A DNA stretch of 64,000 nucleotides from Candidatus Thermoflexus tengchongensis (GCA_016842085.1 JAEVEX010000073.1:51976-115975); one strand, 5' to 3'. Shown: positions 46,840-57,305, numbered from the stretch's first letter. Notes: a model not told the origin generated them from the sequence alone. Numbers and translations: made by a program.

Positions 46840-47367
46840 ATGCGTCTGCGCGGCCGTGTCTGGAAGTATGGAGACCACATCAACACCGATGTCATCTTCC
46901 CCGGCAAATACACTTACACGATCACCGACCCGGCGGAGATGGCCCGCCATGCGCTGGAGGATCTGGATCCGGCCTTCGCCCGGGAGGTTCGGCCGGGCGA
47001 TATCATCGTGGCCGGCCGCAACTGGGGCTGCGGCTCCTCCCGGGAGCAGGCGGTGATCGCCCTGAAAGCCGCAGGGGTGCGCGCCATCATCGCCAAATCC
47101 TTCGCCCGCATCTATTTCCGAAACGCCGTCAACAACGGCCTGTTGCCGATCGTGTGTCCGGAGGCCGTCGACGCCATCGAGCCGGGCGAGGAGATCGAGA
47201 TCGATCTGGAGACCTGCACCATCCATTGCAGGGCCGGTGCCTTCCCCTTCCCGCCCCTCTCCCCCACCGTCCGATCCATCCTGGAAGCGGGCGGGCTCCT
47301 CCCCATGCTCTGTCGCCGGCTGGGGCTGCCAGCGCCTTCTGCCGATCTTTCCCCCTCCGGGGATTAA
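46840..47367 (+). CDS. lysU: Homoaconitase small subunit LysU
   Basis: 175 aa. Typical swivel-domain start [20 protein letters not shown], then [21 protein letters not shown] near residue 58 and the active loop [17 protein letters not shown] near residue 85. It completes homoaconitase with LysT. ATG 46840 has GGAGG 7 nt upstream. It is cut off from lysT by the reverse-strand DUF4058 gene, so it may need its own promoter or read-through. Its TAA overlaps the stop of the converging membrane-protein gene (TTAA). Confidence 0.92.
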   Translation: MRLRGRVWKYGDHINTDVIFPGKYTYTITDPAEMARHALEDLDPAFAREVRPGDIIVAGRNWGCGSSREQAVIALKAAGVRAIIAKSFARIYFRNAVNNGLLPIVCPEAVDAIEPGEEIEIDLETCTIHCRAGAFPFPPLSPTVRSILEAGGLLPMLCRRLGLPAPSADLSPSGD

Positions 47368-49610
47368 GCTCTGTGGAGGGTCCCCCATCGACCCGCCAGC
47401 CAGATCCCGATCACCGCAGCGGCGGCGATCGCCAGGCCCAGGAGGAGCGAGGCAGGCCGGAACCACATCACCAGGCGATGCGACCCGGGCGGGATGAGCA
47501 CCCCGCGGAATGTGAAATTGGTTCGATGGATGGGAACCGGTCGCCCATCCAGGACAGCCTGCCAGCCCGGATAGAAGACCTCGCTGAGCACCAGCAGCGC
47601 CGGCGCGTCGGTCTCCACGTGCAACTCCAGCCGGTTGGGCTCGATGCGCAACAGCTCGATGCGGCCCTTCCCTTCCCCATGGAGAAGCGGGCCGTTTTCC
47701 ACCACCGCCACCTGCTCGGGAGCGAAATCCGGGGCCAGCACACGGGGCAGCGCTTCCGCCTGAACGCCCACGACCTCCGTCCGGTAGACCAGCCAGACCC
47801 GGGGGAGCGCACCGGTATGCAGGTGCACATCCACACGGGGATCCTCCACAAACACCGGCCAGATTCCCTCCCCGCCCGGGGGATGCCCTTTCGGGACCAC
47901 GATGTATTTCACCCCCAGCATCCGGTAGGCTGGTGCCGTTCGGTTCGGGATCATCCAGTAAAGGCTTGGGAACGCCCGCAGGTTCATCGGGTTCCCGCTT
48001 CCCAAAGGGGTATCCAGCCCGGCGACCTGGAGGGCGTTGGGGGGCCACAGGCTCCACGCGGATGGATCGACATCCACCCGGAACCAGCCGGGATCGGATC
48101 GCAGGAAGGCGAGCGCCTGGGGATGAACGAAGCCTTCAAGCGGGGAACGACCTTCGATCTCGGCGGTGGAACTCAGCATCAGATGCTCTCCCAGAAGAAG
48201 CGTTAGGGAGATCCAGCGACCCCATGAGGACGGCACTCGATACGCTCCCATCAGGCCCAGCATCCACCCGGCGGCGAGGGCCAGCCCCAGAAGCGCCCGC
48301 TCCCGGGGTATCCCCGGGGGGACGATCTGAAAGATCCACAGGACCGCTCCGATGAACCCTCCAGCGATGAGAAGAACGCTTATCGGATTCCAGAATCGCC
48401 GTCGATGCTCCAGGCCCCAGGCCGCCAGCACAGCCAGGGTGAAGCTCAGCAGGAAAATCGCCCGGGCGGTTTTCCATGCCAGATCAAAGATGGGCAGGAA
48501 CGACAGCAGCTGATAAAGGGGGGAAACGCGGCCCAGCGCCAGACCCAGCCCGAGCAGCCCCGTGGCCAGGAGCATTCCCCCGGCTCGCCCCTCAGGAGGC
48601 GGAAAGACCCCGAAGACCGCCAGGCCCAGCGCCACAACCCCCACATATCCGGTCTCGACCCGTCCCCGATGGGCGGACCACCACTCCGTCGCGTTCCGGC
48701 CATGAATGAGCGGGGAGAGGAGATCCAGAAGATCCTCCCAGGCCATCTCGTAGCCCCGTCGCTGCTCCGGCGGCACCACCGCGCGCTCGGTCATGGGCAG
48801 GCGCTCGATCGCCGGAATCAGCATCGGGGCGGCGAGGGCGATCCCCAGCCCCAGGGCTGCGATCCCCCGAAGCCAGCGCTGGAGAATGGCTCCAGGCCCC
48901 GGCATCATCCATATCCCCAGACCCACCCCCATCAGGGCATACGAAACCACCTGCCCATGTCCGCTGAGGATCAACAGCGCGACCGGGATGCTCCCTCGAA
49001 GCAGGCGCGCGAATGCCCCGGGGCGCATGCTCTGTTCCAGCCCCCGCAGCGCCCATGGGAACCATGCCATTGCCTCGCTGATATGGGGATGGCCCAGATG
49101 GACCACGAAGGGGGAAGAAAACATATACGCTATGCTGCCGGCCAGAGCCGATGGCGGCGAGATCCGAATCCAGCGGGATCGGGAAAGCAGGTGAAGCATG
49201 CCGAGGCCCGCCCAGAGGGTCGGCAACATCGCGCGCCAGAGCACCGCCTCGATAGGGAGGGGATCCAGAGCGAACAGCGGGCCGTTCCAGGGATTGAAGA
49301 GGCCGAACTGTCCTTCCGCGAAGATCGGATCGCCGCCCAGCAACCGGGGGTTCCAGAGGGGAAAGCGTCCGTGGCGCACCTCGGCAGCCACGAACGCCCA
49401 GACCGGATACAGCTGACCCCAGAGATCGCCCCCTCCCCGCGGCAAATAGACGCCGGCCCCGACCACCGGCCAGAAGAACAGAAGATGGGCCAGTGCCACC
49501 AGGGCGCTCATCCGCGCCCGGGATCGGGCCTCCGGCCGCCGGGCCCAGCGGGACTGGATCAGAAAGAGGAGAACAATGTAAAGATCAAAGGCGAGAAGGA
49601 CACTGCGCAT
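47364..49610 (-). CDS. YfhO-like polytopic membrane protein
   Basis: 748 aa. About twelve helices in residues 1-510, then a soluble C-terminal domain ([19 protein letters not shown] near residue 485 and on) and a last helix. The first loop [19 protein letters not shown] and the helix [12 protein letters not shown] fit the YfhO family of GT-C-like proteins that glycosylate lipoteichoic acids or related surface polymers in Firmicutes; the substrate here is unknown. The start is uncertain: ATG 49610 precedes the first helix but has a poor ribosome binding site, and the frame is open to 49670. Confidence 0.7.
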   Translation of the reverse strand: MRSVLLAFDLYIVLLFLIQSRWARRPEARSRARMSALVALAHLLFFWPVVGAGVYLPRGGGDLWGQLYPVWAFVAAEVRHGRFPLWNPRLLGGDPIFAEGQFGLFNPWNGPLFALDPLPIEAVLWRAMLPTLWAGLGMLHLLSRSRWIRISPPSALAGSIAYMFSSPFVVHLGHPHISEAMAWFPWALRGLEQSMRPGAFARLLRGSIPVALLILSGHGQVVSYALMGVGLGIWMMPGPGAILQRWLRGIAALGLGIALAAPMLIPAIERLPMTERAVVPPEQRRGYEMAWEDLLDLLSPLIHGRNATEWWSAHRGRVETGYVGVVALGLAVFGVFPPPEGRAGGMLLATGLLGLGLALGRVSPLYQLLSFLPIFDLAWKTARAIFLLSFTLAVLAAWGLEHRRRFWNPISVLLIAGGFIGAVLWIFQIVPPGIPRERALLGLALAAGWMLGLMGAYRVPSSWGRWISLTLLLGEHLMLSSTAEIEGRSPLEGFVHPQALAFLRSDPGWFRVDVDPSAWSLWPPNALQVAGLDTPLGSGNPMNLRAFPSLYWMIPNRTAPAYRMLGVKYIVVPKGHPPGGEGIWPVFVEDPRVDVHLHTGALPRVWLVYRTEVVGVQAEALPRVLAPDFAPEQVAVVENGPLLHGEGKGRIELLRIEPNRLELHVETDAPALLVLSEVFYPGWQAVLDGRPVPIHRTNFTFRGVLIPPGSHRLVMWFRPASLLLGLAIAAAAVIGIWLAGRWGTLHRA

Positions 49611-49843
49611 ACGCTCAATGAGCGGTGCGAAAAGATCCTGCGGGGCCGGTGGGCCACCCGATATGCCCACGGAAGCCGCCCATCATGGGCCTTCGGCCCG
49701 GAGGTCGGCTTTCACTGACCTTCCCCAGAGCGACGTCCCGGGGGGGCAGACATCTGGCGCGGTCGCGCCTCAGAAGGTCGATCTTCTATCCAGAGCCGGG
49801 CGAAACGGCCCTCATGAGGGGACCGGCGGCACAGCTCCTGGAT

Positions 49844-50131
49844 CTATCCTTTCACCCGGCGGATGAACTCCTCGATGGGGATGGCCGGCAGCGTCATAAT
49901 CTTCACGCTGCCCCGGGAGGCCAGCTCCACCGAGACCCGGGCGACCGTCTCGTTGTCGGGCGCCTCCACGATGTTCACGAAATCATAGGGCCCCAGCACC
50001 GCATACTGGGCCAGGACCTTCACCCCCATCGCCTCCACTTCCCGGTTCACCTCCAGAATCCGCTCCGGGCGCTCCTTAATGGTCTCCGCGCCTTCGTCAG
50101 TCAGCGTGCTGAGCATGATATAGATCGCCAT
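49844..50131 (-). CDS. GYD-domain protein
   Basis: 95 aa, ferredoxin-like fold predicted from alternating strands and helices. MAIYIMLSTLTDEGAETIKE at the start and YAVLGPYDFVNIVEAPDN near residue 45 match the GYD family, whose namesake motif is here GPYD. Function in the family is unproven. ATG 50131 follows GAAGGAGG. Stand-alone; the 233-nt gap toward the YfhO-like gene holds no gene or clear terminator. Confidence 0.85.
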   Translation of the reverse strand: MAIYIMLSTLTDEGAETIKERPERILEVNREVEAMGVKVLAQYAVLGPYDFVNIVEAPDNETVARVSVELASRGSVKIMTLPAIPIEEFIRRVKG

Positions 50132-50237
50132 CGCAACCTCCTTCACACCATTGAGGCTTGCATACATGTTCAGCAAATTCCAGCGGGATATCTCGAAGGA
50201 ACCCGTGAGGCTCTTCCCCCAGGAGCTCTCCGTTCAC

Positions 50238-51575
50238 TCAGCGGATCTGAAAGCGCTCCTTTCCGATCCGCAGAACGGCAGGGCCAGGGGTGGATAACGC
50301 GAACCGCAACTCGAAACTCAGGTTCCGGCCCGCCGGGATCATCCAGGGAAGCGCGGGGAAAGCCTCCACCAGCGGGACCAGCTGGCCCTCCGGCCCCATC
50401 AGTTCCACCTCCGCCCCCTCCAGGGTCACCGGCTGCTCGCCCGGGTTCCCGATTCCACCCCGGATGAGCAACGCCTGCTCTTCCGGTATCCACTGGGCGC
50501 TCTGAATCTGAATCCGAAGCAGGGTTTCCGGCTCCGGCGTAGGGGTGGGACGAGGAAGCTCGAATTCCACCTCCACCGGAGCAGCCCGCCCCGGCAGCGG
50601 GTTGAACTGCCAGACCAGAACCCCTTCCGCGCTGTTGCGCGGGATGAGATAGGCGACCTGCCCGCTCACCGTGCCCCCCGGGGCAATCCGGCCGGATGGA
50701 ACCGGGACGCCCTCCAGCGGGGTGGGTTGATACCGCCGCCCGGCGGCATCGACCAGATTCATCTCGAAGCGCTCGATCGCCGGAGGCTCCCCTCCCGTGT
50801 GGACCATCTCGAACCGAAGCACAACCCCGATGAAATCCCGAGGGATCCCCGGTCCGCTCCAGCGTGGCTCCACACTCGCCAGCGTTAAACGGATCGATCC
50901 CACCTGCACCGGGAGGCCGATGGGAACCCGCCCGGTGGTGAGGAGCGCGGAGGGCATCTCCGGGAGCGGGGAGGCTGTCACCGCCCATCGAGGGTCCCCA
51001 CCGACCAGCAGGAGTGTCAGCCCCGGGCGGTGCTGGGAGAGGATCGCCGTATCCTCCGGCCGCACCTGTTGCCGGCCGGAAACCTGAAACCGGAGCGCCG
51101 GGCCTGCGCTCATCTCCACTTCCAGGACATCCCCCTCCCGCAATCCCTCCACCAGACGCCGGGTTTCCGGACGATCGGACAGGCCGAACACCAGATTCGT
51201 GAACGTCCCTTCCATCCAGTAGGCGGTATCGCTCCGCCCCCGCGGGACCGGCCAGCTTCCCCCGCGCACCGCGAGGGGAGCCACCCGGAACGTCGTATCC
51301 TTCACCCGGATCCGAATCGGAAAGGGGAAGGACGGGGTTCCCACGCCACCGATCGGGGAGGGCGAGGTGGGGGGTTGCACAGCGCGAACGAGCAATATAA
51401 GGCCTACGATAAACAGAACCAGTCCCATCCCTCCGACGCCGGCGCTGGCCAGCAACAACGGGCGGATGGCCGGGGGGATCTGCTCCCACCACCCTCGCGC
51501 CTGCTCCCGCCAGCGGGAGAGGAGACCCCGGACCCTGTTTCTGAACTCAGACGGCTTCCCCTCCGGTTCGATCAT
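50238..51575 (-). CDS. Membrane-anchored protein with a degenerate sortase-like and an Ig-like domain
   Basis: 445 aa. One membrane helix at about residues 45-66 after a charged cytoplasmic tail, then an extracellular part. Residues 95-205 follow the order of a sortase barrel (GTFTNLVFGL, LREGDVLEVEM, LTLLLVGGDPRWAVTA), but where sortases have catalytic His and Cys there is Thr and Leu/Val, so it would be inactive; this likeness is by eye. Residues 225-330 resemble DUF4352-type Ig domains (VVLRFEMVHTGGEPPAIERF). A short Pro/Thr linker precedes a last beta domain. It is co-directional with, and 25 nt after, the secreted-protein gene. Confidence 0.55.
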   Translation of the reverse strand: MIEPEGKPSEFRNRVRGLLSRWREQARGWWEQIPPAIRPLLLASAGVGGMGLVLFIVGLILLVRAVQPPTSPSPIGGVGTPSFPFPIRIRVKDTTFRVAPLAVRGGSWPVPRGRSDTAYWMEGTFTNLVFGLSDRPETRRLVEGLREGDVLEVEMSAGPALRFQVSGRQQVRPEDTAILSQHRPGLTLLLVGGDPRWAVTASPLPEMPSALLTTGRVPIGLPVQVGSIRLTLASVEPRWSGPGIPRDFIGVVLRFEMVHTGGEPPAIERFEMNLVDAAGRRYQPTPLEGVPVPSGRIAPGGTVSGQVAYLIPRNSAEGVLVWQFNPLPGRAAPVEVEFELPRPTPTPEPETLLRIQIQSAQWIPEEQALLIRGGIGNPGEQPVTLEGAEVELMGPEGQLVPLVEAFPALPWMIPAGRNLSFELRFALSTPGPAVLRIGKERFQIR

Positions 51576-51600
51576 CGCATCCTCCAGTCCATCCCGGGGA

Positions 51601-53052
51601 TCAGGGCAGGCGAGCTGGCATGGAGACCGGATTCAACCGAATGGTCACCACCTGGCTGTTCTCCACCGGACGCACCACCCCCAGGTAGGGGATCACCAGA
51701 CGCACCAGGCCTTCCGCAAACCCCTGAAGGATCACCCGCCCCTCCTCATCGGTCACCCCGCGGGCGATTACCTGCCCTCCCCGGAGGCTCACCAGCCATG
51801 CGGGCAAATCCACCACCCCCTCCCCGGGATCCAGCGCGCCGTTGCCGTTGGCATCGTAATAGACCTCCACCGTCACTTCGATTCGTTGCCCGGCCGGGGT
51901 GGGAGCAGGCGTGAGCGCCTGGACCTGCAGGCGCACAGGCGTGGGGGTGGCGGTGGGAATGGGGGTGAACGTGGGGAACGGCGTGGCCGTGGGCGGCGGG
52001 GGGATTTCCGTGATCGGCCGCGGCGTGCGGGTCGGCGTGGGGGTCGCGGTCGGCGGCAGTCCCACCGTGCACTGCAGGCTGTAGCCGGAGCCGTAGACGA
52101 TCCCTCGCCCCCCCTGCCCCACCAGGAGATACATCCAGCCTTCCCATGTGGCCATTACCGTCACCCGGCTGCGCAGCTCCCCCGCGGCAGTATTCACGTC
52201 GTCGTTCCCCGCAACGCCATTGCGGTTCGCATCATAAACGATCAGGTTCGTATCCGTGCCCGGCGTGAGGTCCAGGGTCTCACAGGTGATCAACATCCCG
52301 GGCTTCACCCAGAGCTTGAAGAAATCGTTATCCTCCGTCCCCGGGGTCACCGGGACGAAGTTCAGGCCCGTGTATTTCTCCCCCAGGCCGATGAGGGTAG
52401 CGTGATCAAAGTCGTAATTCGGCTCGAAGGTGTCCGGGAACCCTACCGGCGTGGGGGTGGGGGGAGGAGTCGGCGTGGCCGTAGGGGCCGGCGTGCCGGT
52501 GGAGGTAGGGGCCGGCGTAGGGGTGCTGGCAATCTGAGAAACGCTCAACAGATAGCTCACGATCACCGGGGCAGGTGTCGGCGTGGGGGTCGGGGTTGGG
52601 GCGGAAGGAGATTGAAAGCTCAAGGGCACCAACTCAATATAATAAGTTGTAGTATAAGCTCGCCAGCTGATGCTGGCGGATGCAGAGGTCACCGACTCAT
52701 CCAGGAGACTCAAGGCCCCATCCAGAATCCTCAGCCGAACTACCAGTTGATTGGGGTTATATATGATATTCAGCGAAACCCTATAATTGCTTCCCACCAA
52801 GGTAGTAACTTTGTAATAGTCCAGATCATTAGAAATGATGGCGGTCGTGGTGATACCCGTAGAGCCCTGGATCGTGTCCCCCAGAGTGACCGTCATCGCT
52901 TGACCAGGTGAATCGTTAGGCTCGATCTCGCCAGTGGGGGTGGCCCCAGCAGGAGGATGGCGGCTGAAAAGGAGGGTCAGAAGGCCCCCTGCCAGACTGA
53001 GCACCAGGATCTGGAGTGCTCTTCGTGTTCTCATATCATGGATGCGGATCAT
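51601..53052 (-). CDS. Secreted protein with Pro/Thr linkers, PPC-like and SdrD-B-like domains
   Basis: 483 aa. Signal peptide at residues 7-35 (LQILVLSLAGGLLTLLF). Residues 40-155 and 200-320 look like two pre-peptidase C-terminal type beta domains (EPNDSPGQAMTVTLGD; FEPNYDFDHATLIGLGE), separated by Thr-Pro-rich linkers. Aspartate-rich loops (YDANRNGVAGNDD near residue 267; YDANGNGALDPGEG near residue 400) suggest bound calcium, and the latter begins an SdrD-B-like domain. It is coupled to the upstream response regulator by ATGA. Probably a cell-surface protein; no enzyme motif seen. Confidence 0.7.
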   Translation of the reverse strand: MIRIHDMRTRRALQILVLSLAGGLLTLLFSRHPPAGATPTGEIEPNDSPGQAMTVTLGDTIQGSTGITTTAIISNDLDYYKVTTLVGSNYRVSLNIIYNPNQLVVRLRILDGALSLLDESVTSASASISWRAYTTTYYIELVPLSFQSPSAPTPTPTPTPAPVIVSYLLSVSQIASTPTPAPTSTGTPAPTATPTPPPTPTPVGFPDTFEPNYDFDHATLIGLGEKYTGLNFVPVTPGTEDNDFFKLWVKPGMLITCETLDLTPGTDTNLIVYDANRNGVAGNDDVNTAAGELRSRVTVMATWEGWMYLLVGQGGRGIVYGSGYSLQCTVGLPPTATPTPTRTPRPITEIPPPPTATPFPTFTPIPTATPTPVRLQVQALTPAPTPAGQRIEVTVEVYYDANGNGALDPGEGVVDLPAWLVSLRGGQVIARGVTDEEGRVILQGFAEGLVRLVIPYLGVVRPVENSQVVTIRLNPVSMPARLP

Positions 53053-53423
53053 CCTTGTCCCCCTTGCCTCGACGGGATTAGATCCCGTATGGCCTCCAGC
53101 AGTTCCTCTATGGCGAAGGGCTTCAACAGGAAGCGATCGGCTCCGGCGGCGCGGGCCGCCGCCCCCTGATCATCTCCCGAGACGATGATCACTCGGGCCG
53201 CATGGAGCTCCGGATCAGCCCGCAGCGCCTGGAGAAGCCCCGGCGCTCTCGCTTTCCCCAGATAAAAATCCATCACCACCACATCCGGCCGGGCTTCCCG
53301 GATGCAATCCAGAGCCTGTTCGGGGGATGGGCAGATCACCGCGGCATAGCCCTCGAACTCCAGCAGGGTGGCCAGCATCCGGGCCATGTGAGGGTCATCT
53401 TCGATGATCATGACGGTCGCCAT
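53049..53423 (-). CDS. Stand-alone response regulator receiver domain
   Basis: 124 aa. Acidic pair in VMIIEDDPHMAR at residue 4, phospho-acceptor Asp in DVVVMDFYLGKA near residue 52, Thr/Ser in VIIVSGDD near residue 81 and Lys in RFLLKPFAIEE near residue 103. There is no output domain, so it works by protein contacts. Its stop overlaps the ATG of the secreted-protein gene. No kinase is nearby. The start 53423 is set by the family N-terminus; the ribosome binding site is poor. Confidence 0.88.
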   Translation of the reverse strand: MATVMIIEDDPHMARMLATLLEFEGYAAVICPSPEQALDCIREARPDVVVMDFYLGKARAPGLLQALRADPELHAARVIIVSGDDQGAAARAAGADRFLLKPFAIEELLEAIRDLIPSRQGGQG

Positions 53424-53529
53424 ACGCAGCGCATCAGACCCGGGCAGGAGAGATGTTCCCGAATGGGACGGATACCGCTGAGCTTTGCATTCAGAGAGGC
53501 GGGATGGTCCCTCCCCCTCTATAACGTTT

Positions 53530-53570
53530 GGGGGCCGTGAGGGAGACGGCTTCGGTGCCCCCACGGCCCC
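53530..53570 (-). terminator. Hairpin directly downstream of lon, weak terminator candidate
   Basis: GGGGCCGTG (53531-53539) pairs with CACGGCCCC (53562-53570), 7 nt past the lon stop. On the minus strand it is followed by CAAACGTT and no T-run, so it may be only an mRNA-stabilising stem or a factor-dependent stop. Confidence 0.35.
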
Positions 53571-53576
53571 ACCGGA

Positions 53577-56189
53577 TCATCGGGAGGAACGCCCGCTTTT
53601 CGCCTTCGCCGGCGCGCGGGAGCGCCGCGCCCCATCTTTGGAGACAGCGCGGGCGCTCTCCCGACGGTCCTGCAATGCCACCTGCAGGGCCTCGTCGATG
53701 GTCTCCACCAGCACGAACTGCATCGCCTGACGGACGTCCTCGGGCACGTCCTCCAGATCCTTCTCGTTCCGCTTCGGCAGGATCACGGTGCGCAGGCCCA
53801 CCCGGTGGGCGGCCAGCACCTTCTCCTTGATGCCGCCTACCGGCAGCACCTTCCCCCGCAACGTGATCTCCCCGGTCATCCCCACATCCGGCCGCACCGG
53901 TCGATCCGTCAGCAGCGAGACCAGGGCGGTGACGATCGTGATGCCCGCCGAGGGGCCATCCTTGGGCACGGCGCCCGCCGGCACGTGAATGTGGATATCG
54001 CTCTGCTCGAAGAAGCGCTCCGGGATCCCGTAATCCTTCGCGTGGGCCCGCACGTAACTCAAGGCCGCCTGGGCGGACTCCCGCATGACCTCCCCCAGGG
54101 AGCCGGTGAGGACAAACCCCTTGCTCCCCGGCATCCGCGTCGCTTCAATAAAGAGCACATCGCCCCCCGTCGGCGTCCACGCCAGCCCGATGGCCACCCC
54201 CGGGACCTCCACCCGATGGGTGATTTCCTCCTCGGTGAACAGCGGCTTGCCCAGATAACGGGGGACATCCTCCGCGTCCACCATGGCGGCTTCCGTGGCG
54301 CCCTCGGCGATGCGGGTGGCCACCTTCCGGCAGACCCGTCCGATGGCCCGCTCCAGGTTCCGAACCCCCGCCTCGCGGGTGTATTCCCGGATGATGCGGC
54401 GCACCGCCCCCTCGGTGAAGGTGATCTCCCCGGGCAGCAGCCCGTTCTCCCGCAACTGCCGCGGGATCAGATAGCCCATCGCGATGTGGAATTTCTCCGT
54501 CTCCGTGTAGCCGGGGATGAAGATGATCTCCATCCGATCCCGCAGGGGCGCGGGGATCGTGTCCAGCTGGTTGGCGGTGCAGATGAACAGCACCTGGGAG
54601 AGATCGAAGGGCACATCGAGATAATGATCCCGGAACTCCCGGTTCTGCTCGGGATCCAGCACCTCCAGCAACGCCGAGGCCGGATCCCCCCGCCAGTCCG
54701 CCCCGATCTTATCCACCTCATCCAGCATAAAGACCGGGTTGCGGGACTCCACCCGGCGCAGCGCCTGGATGATGCGCCCGGGCATGGCCCCGACGTAGGT
54801 CCGGCGGAAGCCACGGATCTCCGCCTCGTCGCGGATGCCGCCCAGGGCGATACGGGTGAACTTGCGCCCCATCGCCCGGGCGATGGATTGGCCCAGGGAG
54901 GTCTTGCCCACGCCAGGGGGTCCCACGAAGCAGAGGATCGCCCCCTCCCGGGCCCGGCGGATGTAGTCCCGGGTCTCCAGCTCCTCCAGCTGCTCAGCGC
55001 GCTCCTGCTTCAGCTTGCGCACCGCCAGATATTCTAGAATCCGCTCCTTGACGTCCTGAAGGCCATAATGATCCTCATCCAGGACCTTGCGGGCATGGGC
55101 GACGTCCAGGTTGTCGGGCGTGGTCCTGTTCCAGGGGAGGCTGACCATCCAGTCCAGATAGGTTCGGATCACACCGTATTCGGCGGAAGCGGGCGGAAGC
55201 TTGGCCATGCGCTCCAGCTCCCGGAGGGCCTCCCGTTTGGCCTCGGGAGGCATCCCCGCCTCCTCGATCTTCCGCCGGAACTCTTCCACTTCCATCTGGT
55301 GCTCATCGACCTCCCCCAGCTCCCGGCGGATGGCCTCCAGCTGCTGGCGGAGGAAGAACTCCCGCTGCATCTTCTCCACCTGGGCCTGGGCCTCCGACTG
55401 GATCTTGCGGCCCAGCTCCAGGACCTCGATCTCCCGGGTCAGCAGGGCGATGAGCTTGTGCAGCTTGGCCGCCACATCGTCCAGCTCCAGGATCTCCTGG
55501 GCCTCCTGAAGGGACATCCGGAGATACGTGGCTACCGCATAGGCCAGCTGCTTCGGATCCTCCACGGCCATCGCCATCGCCCCGAGCTGGTCCGGAAGGC
55601 CAGGCACCAGCTCCACCATGCGGGCGAAGAGCTCAGCGGTCTTGCGGCGGAGGGCCTCCAGCTCTGGACCCGGGGTCATGGTCTCCGGGTGGCGCTCCAC
55701 GCGGGCCTTCAGGTAAGGCTGGGTGGCCGTGTATTCCATGATGCGGATCCGCTCCAGCCCCATCACCAGGATCCGCATCGTGCCGTCCGGCATCCGGAGC
55801 AGGCGCTGGATGAGGGCCAGCGTGCCCACCGTATAACAGTCCTCGGGCATCGGCTCTTCCAGCTCCGGCCGCTTGCTGGCCACCAGCCCGATCAGCTTCC
55901 TGCCCAGGACGGCATCATCGATCAGCCGGATGGACCGGGGCTGCCCTACAGCCAGAGGGACCACGGTCAGCGGGTAGACCACCACACCCCGCAGAGGAAG
56001 GATGGGCAGCTCCTCCGGGATCTCCACCGCAGGCTCTTCCTGGCCCCGCCCGGCCTCCGGCTGGATCCCCATCGGGGGGATCTCCTCGCCTTCCTCGCTC
56101 AGGAAGTAGCCTTCCCAATCGAGCCCAAAAGGTCGCATCCACATTGCGGTCATCCTCGTCCCACTGCGAATGACATGTTGAGCGTTCAC
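53577..56189 (-). CDS. lon: ATP-dependent protease Lon
   Basis: 870 aa. N-terminal substrate domain from about residue 60 ([19 protein letters not shown]), coiled part to residue 340, AAA+ module with Walker [10 protein letters not shown] near residue 420 and sensor residues, and the protease domain with catalytic Ser in [11 protein letters not shown] near residue 745 and Lys in [10 protein letters not shown] near residue 788. A basic tail of about 30 residues follows. GTG 56189 overlaps the hsp20 stop by GTGA; ATG 56144 with GAGG upstream is an alternative start. It degrades misfolded cytoplasmic proteins. Confidence 0.95.
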   Translation of the reverse strand: MNAQHVIRSGTRMTAMWMRPFGLDWEGYFLSEEGEEIPPMGIQPEAGRGQEEPAVEIPEELPILPLRGVVVYPLTVVPLAVGQPRSIRLIDDAVLGRKLIGLVASKRPELEEPMPEDCYTVGTLALIQRLLRMPDGTMRILVMGLERIRIMEYTATQPYLKARVERHPETMTPGPELEALRRKTAELFARMVELVPGLPDQLGAMAMAVEDPKQLAYAVATYLRMSLQEAQEILELDDVAAKLHKLIALLTREIEVLELGRKIQSEAQAQVEKMQREFFLRQQLEAIRRELGEVDEHQMEVEEFRRKIEEAGMPPEAKREALRELERMAKLPPASAEYGVIRTYLDWMVSLPWNRTTPDNLDVAHARKVLDEDHYGLQDVKERILEYLAVRKLKQERAEQLEELETRDYIRRAREGAILCFVGPPGVGKTSLGQSIARAMGRKFTRIALGGIRDEAEIRGFRRTYVGAMPGRIIQALRRVESRNPVFMLDEVDKIGADWRGDPASALLEVLDPEQNREFRDHYLDVPFDLSQVLFICTANQLDTIPAPLRDRMEIIFIPGYTETEKFHIAMGYLIPRQLRENGLLPGEITFTEGAVRRIIREYTREAGVRNLERAIGRVCRKVATRIAEGATEAAMVDAEDVPRYLGKPLFTEEEITHRVEVPGVAIGLAWTPTGGDVLFIEATRMPGSKGFVLTGSLGEVMRESAQAALSYVRAHAKDYGIPERFFEQSDIHIHVPAGAVPKDGPSAGITIVTALVSLLTDRPVRPDVGMTGEITLRGKVLPVGGIKEKVLAAHRVGLRTVILPKRNEKDLEDVPEDVRQAMQFVLVETIDEALQVALQDRRESARAVSKDGARRSRAPAKAKSGRSSR

Positions 56190-56635
56190 GAGTTCGTCCC
56201 CGATCGGATCTGCAGACGCCGCGGCGTCCGCACGGTGATGGTCAGCGGCGGCTTCTTGGGAAGCGTCACGATCAGGAAGCCGTCGCGGTAGATCGCCTGG
56301 GCCGCCTCCGCATCCAGGGCCCAGGGGAGATAGACTTCCACATGGAATTCCCCGTAATGGATCTCCAGTTGATGATAGGCGACCTTGGGGGTGGGGTCGT
56401 GCCGGTAGCCGCTGATCACCAGCCAGCGGTCGTGTAAGGCCACCAGCACATCTTCCGGATTCAACCCGGCGATCTCCACCCGCACCACCACAGCCTCATC
56501 GGTTTCATAGACATCCGTGGGAGGGCGCCAGGCGTTCCCATGGCGCAACATCCATCGCTGACGGGTCAGGATGTCCTGGAGGAGGCGCTCCATCTGGGAT
56601 TCAAACCGCTCAAAGGCTCGCTCGAACTCATCCAT
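56186..56635 (-). CDS. Small heat-shock protein (Hsp20/alpha-crystallin)
   Basis: 149 aa. N-terminal amphipathic helix, then the alpha-crystallin domain at about residues 38-135: [30 protein letters not shown] and the final [12 protein letters not shown]. It holds unfolding proteins for refolding or for proteolysis. ATG 56635 follows GGAG by 8 nt; the longer open frame upstream lacks a promoter-compatible start. Directly coupled to lon (GTGA), so holdase and protease are made together. Confidence 0.92.
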   Translation of the reverse strand: MDEFERAFERFESQMERLLQDILTRQRWMLRHGNAWRPPTDVYETDEAVVVRVEIAGLNPEDVLVALHDRWLVISGYRHDPTPKVAYHQLEIHYGEFHVEVYLPWALDAEAAQAIYRDGFLIVTLPKKPPLTITVRTPRRLQIRSGTNS

Positions 56636-56692
56636 GGAAAGCGCTCCGCTGCTGGCTCTCAGGTCTTCCAGGGGGCCTTCCCGATCACTCTG

Positions 56693-56701
56693 ATTGTAAC
56701 A
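56693..56701 (-). promoter_or_regulatory. Extended -10 promoter of hsp20-lon
   Basis: TGTTACAAT on the minus strand (TGn + TACAAT), 58 nt before the hsp20 ATG. No -35 of note and no CIRCE-type or HrcA-type inverted repeat was seen around it. Confidence 0.5.
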
Positions 56702-56966
56702 CATTTCCCCGCTGCTTTTCGCGCCGATTTCCGCCAGCCCCGGGGCAGCCCGCGCCCCCGCATCTCTTCCGAAAACCCGCAGGGGCTTCAGCCCCGACCG
56801 GCGTCGCCGCTTATGCCGCCGCTCAAGCGGCTCCTGCGGCAACCCTTAACCGGCAGCCTGTCCATGGCCCCTCCGTGAACGCACAGGCAAGGAAAGGGAT
56901 CGCGTCTTCTCGATTCAAGCGCAACCGTGTAAATCTTAAGTCAGCCCAGCGAACCAGGAGGCTCGC

Positions 56967-57305
56967 ATGACCCCCATCACCTTTGAAGACTTCCTCAAAG
57001 TCGACATGCGGGTGGGGCGCATCCTCCGGGCCGAGCCGCATCCGAGGGCGCGCAAGCCTTCGATCCGGCTCTGGATCGACTTCGGCCCCGAGATCGGCGT
57101 CCGGACCAGCAGCGCCGCGCTGGCGGATCGGTACCGGCCGGAGGAGCTGGTGGGGACGCTGGTGATCGCAGTGGTGAACTTCCCCCCCAAAAACGTGGCC
57201 GGCTTCCACTCGGAGGTGCTGGTCCTGGGTGTTCCCGACGAGGCAGGCCGGGTGGTCCTCCTGCGGCCCGATGCCGAAGTTCCCTTAGGCGGCCGCGTGT
57301 TCTAA
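56967..57305 (+). CDS. csaA: CsaA-type tRNA-binding protein
   Basis: 112 aa, OB-fold tRNA-binding domain. ITFEDFLKVDMRVGRILRAE at the start and VGTLVIAVVNFPPKNVAGF near residue 66, followed by SEVLVLG, are the CsaA signature. CsaA binds tRNA and has been described as a secretion-related chaperone in Bacillus. ATG 56967 follows GGAGGCTCGC. Alone on the plus strand, 84 nt before the aminotransferase gene, with which it may be co-transcribed. Confidence 0.88.
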   Translation: MTPITFEDFLKVDMRVGRILRAEPHPRARKPSIRLWIDFGPEIGVRTSSAALADRYRPEELVGTLVIAVVNFPPKNVAGFHSEVLVLGVPDEAGRVVLLRPDAEVPLGGRVF

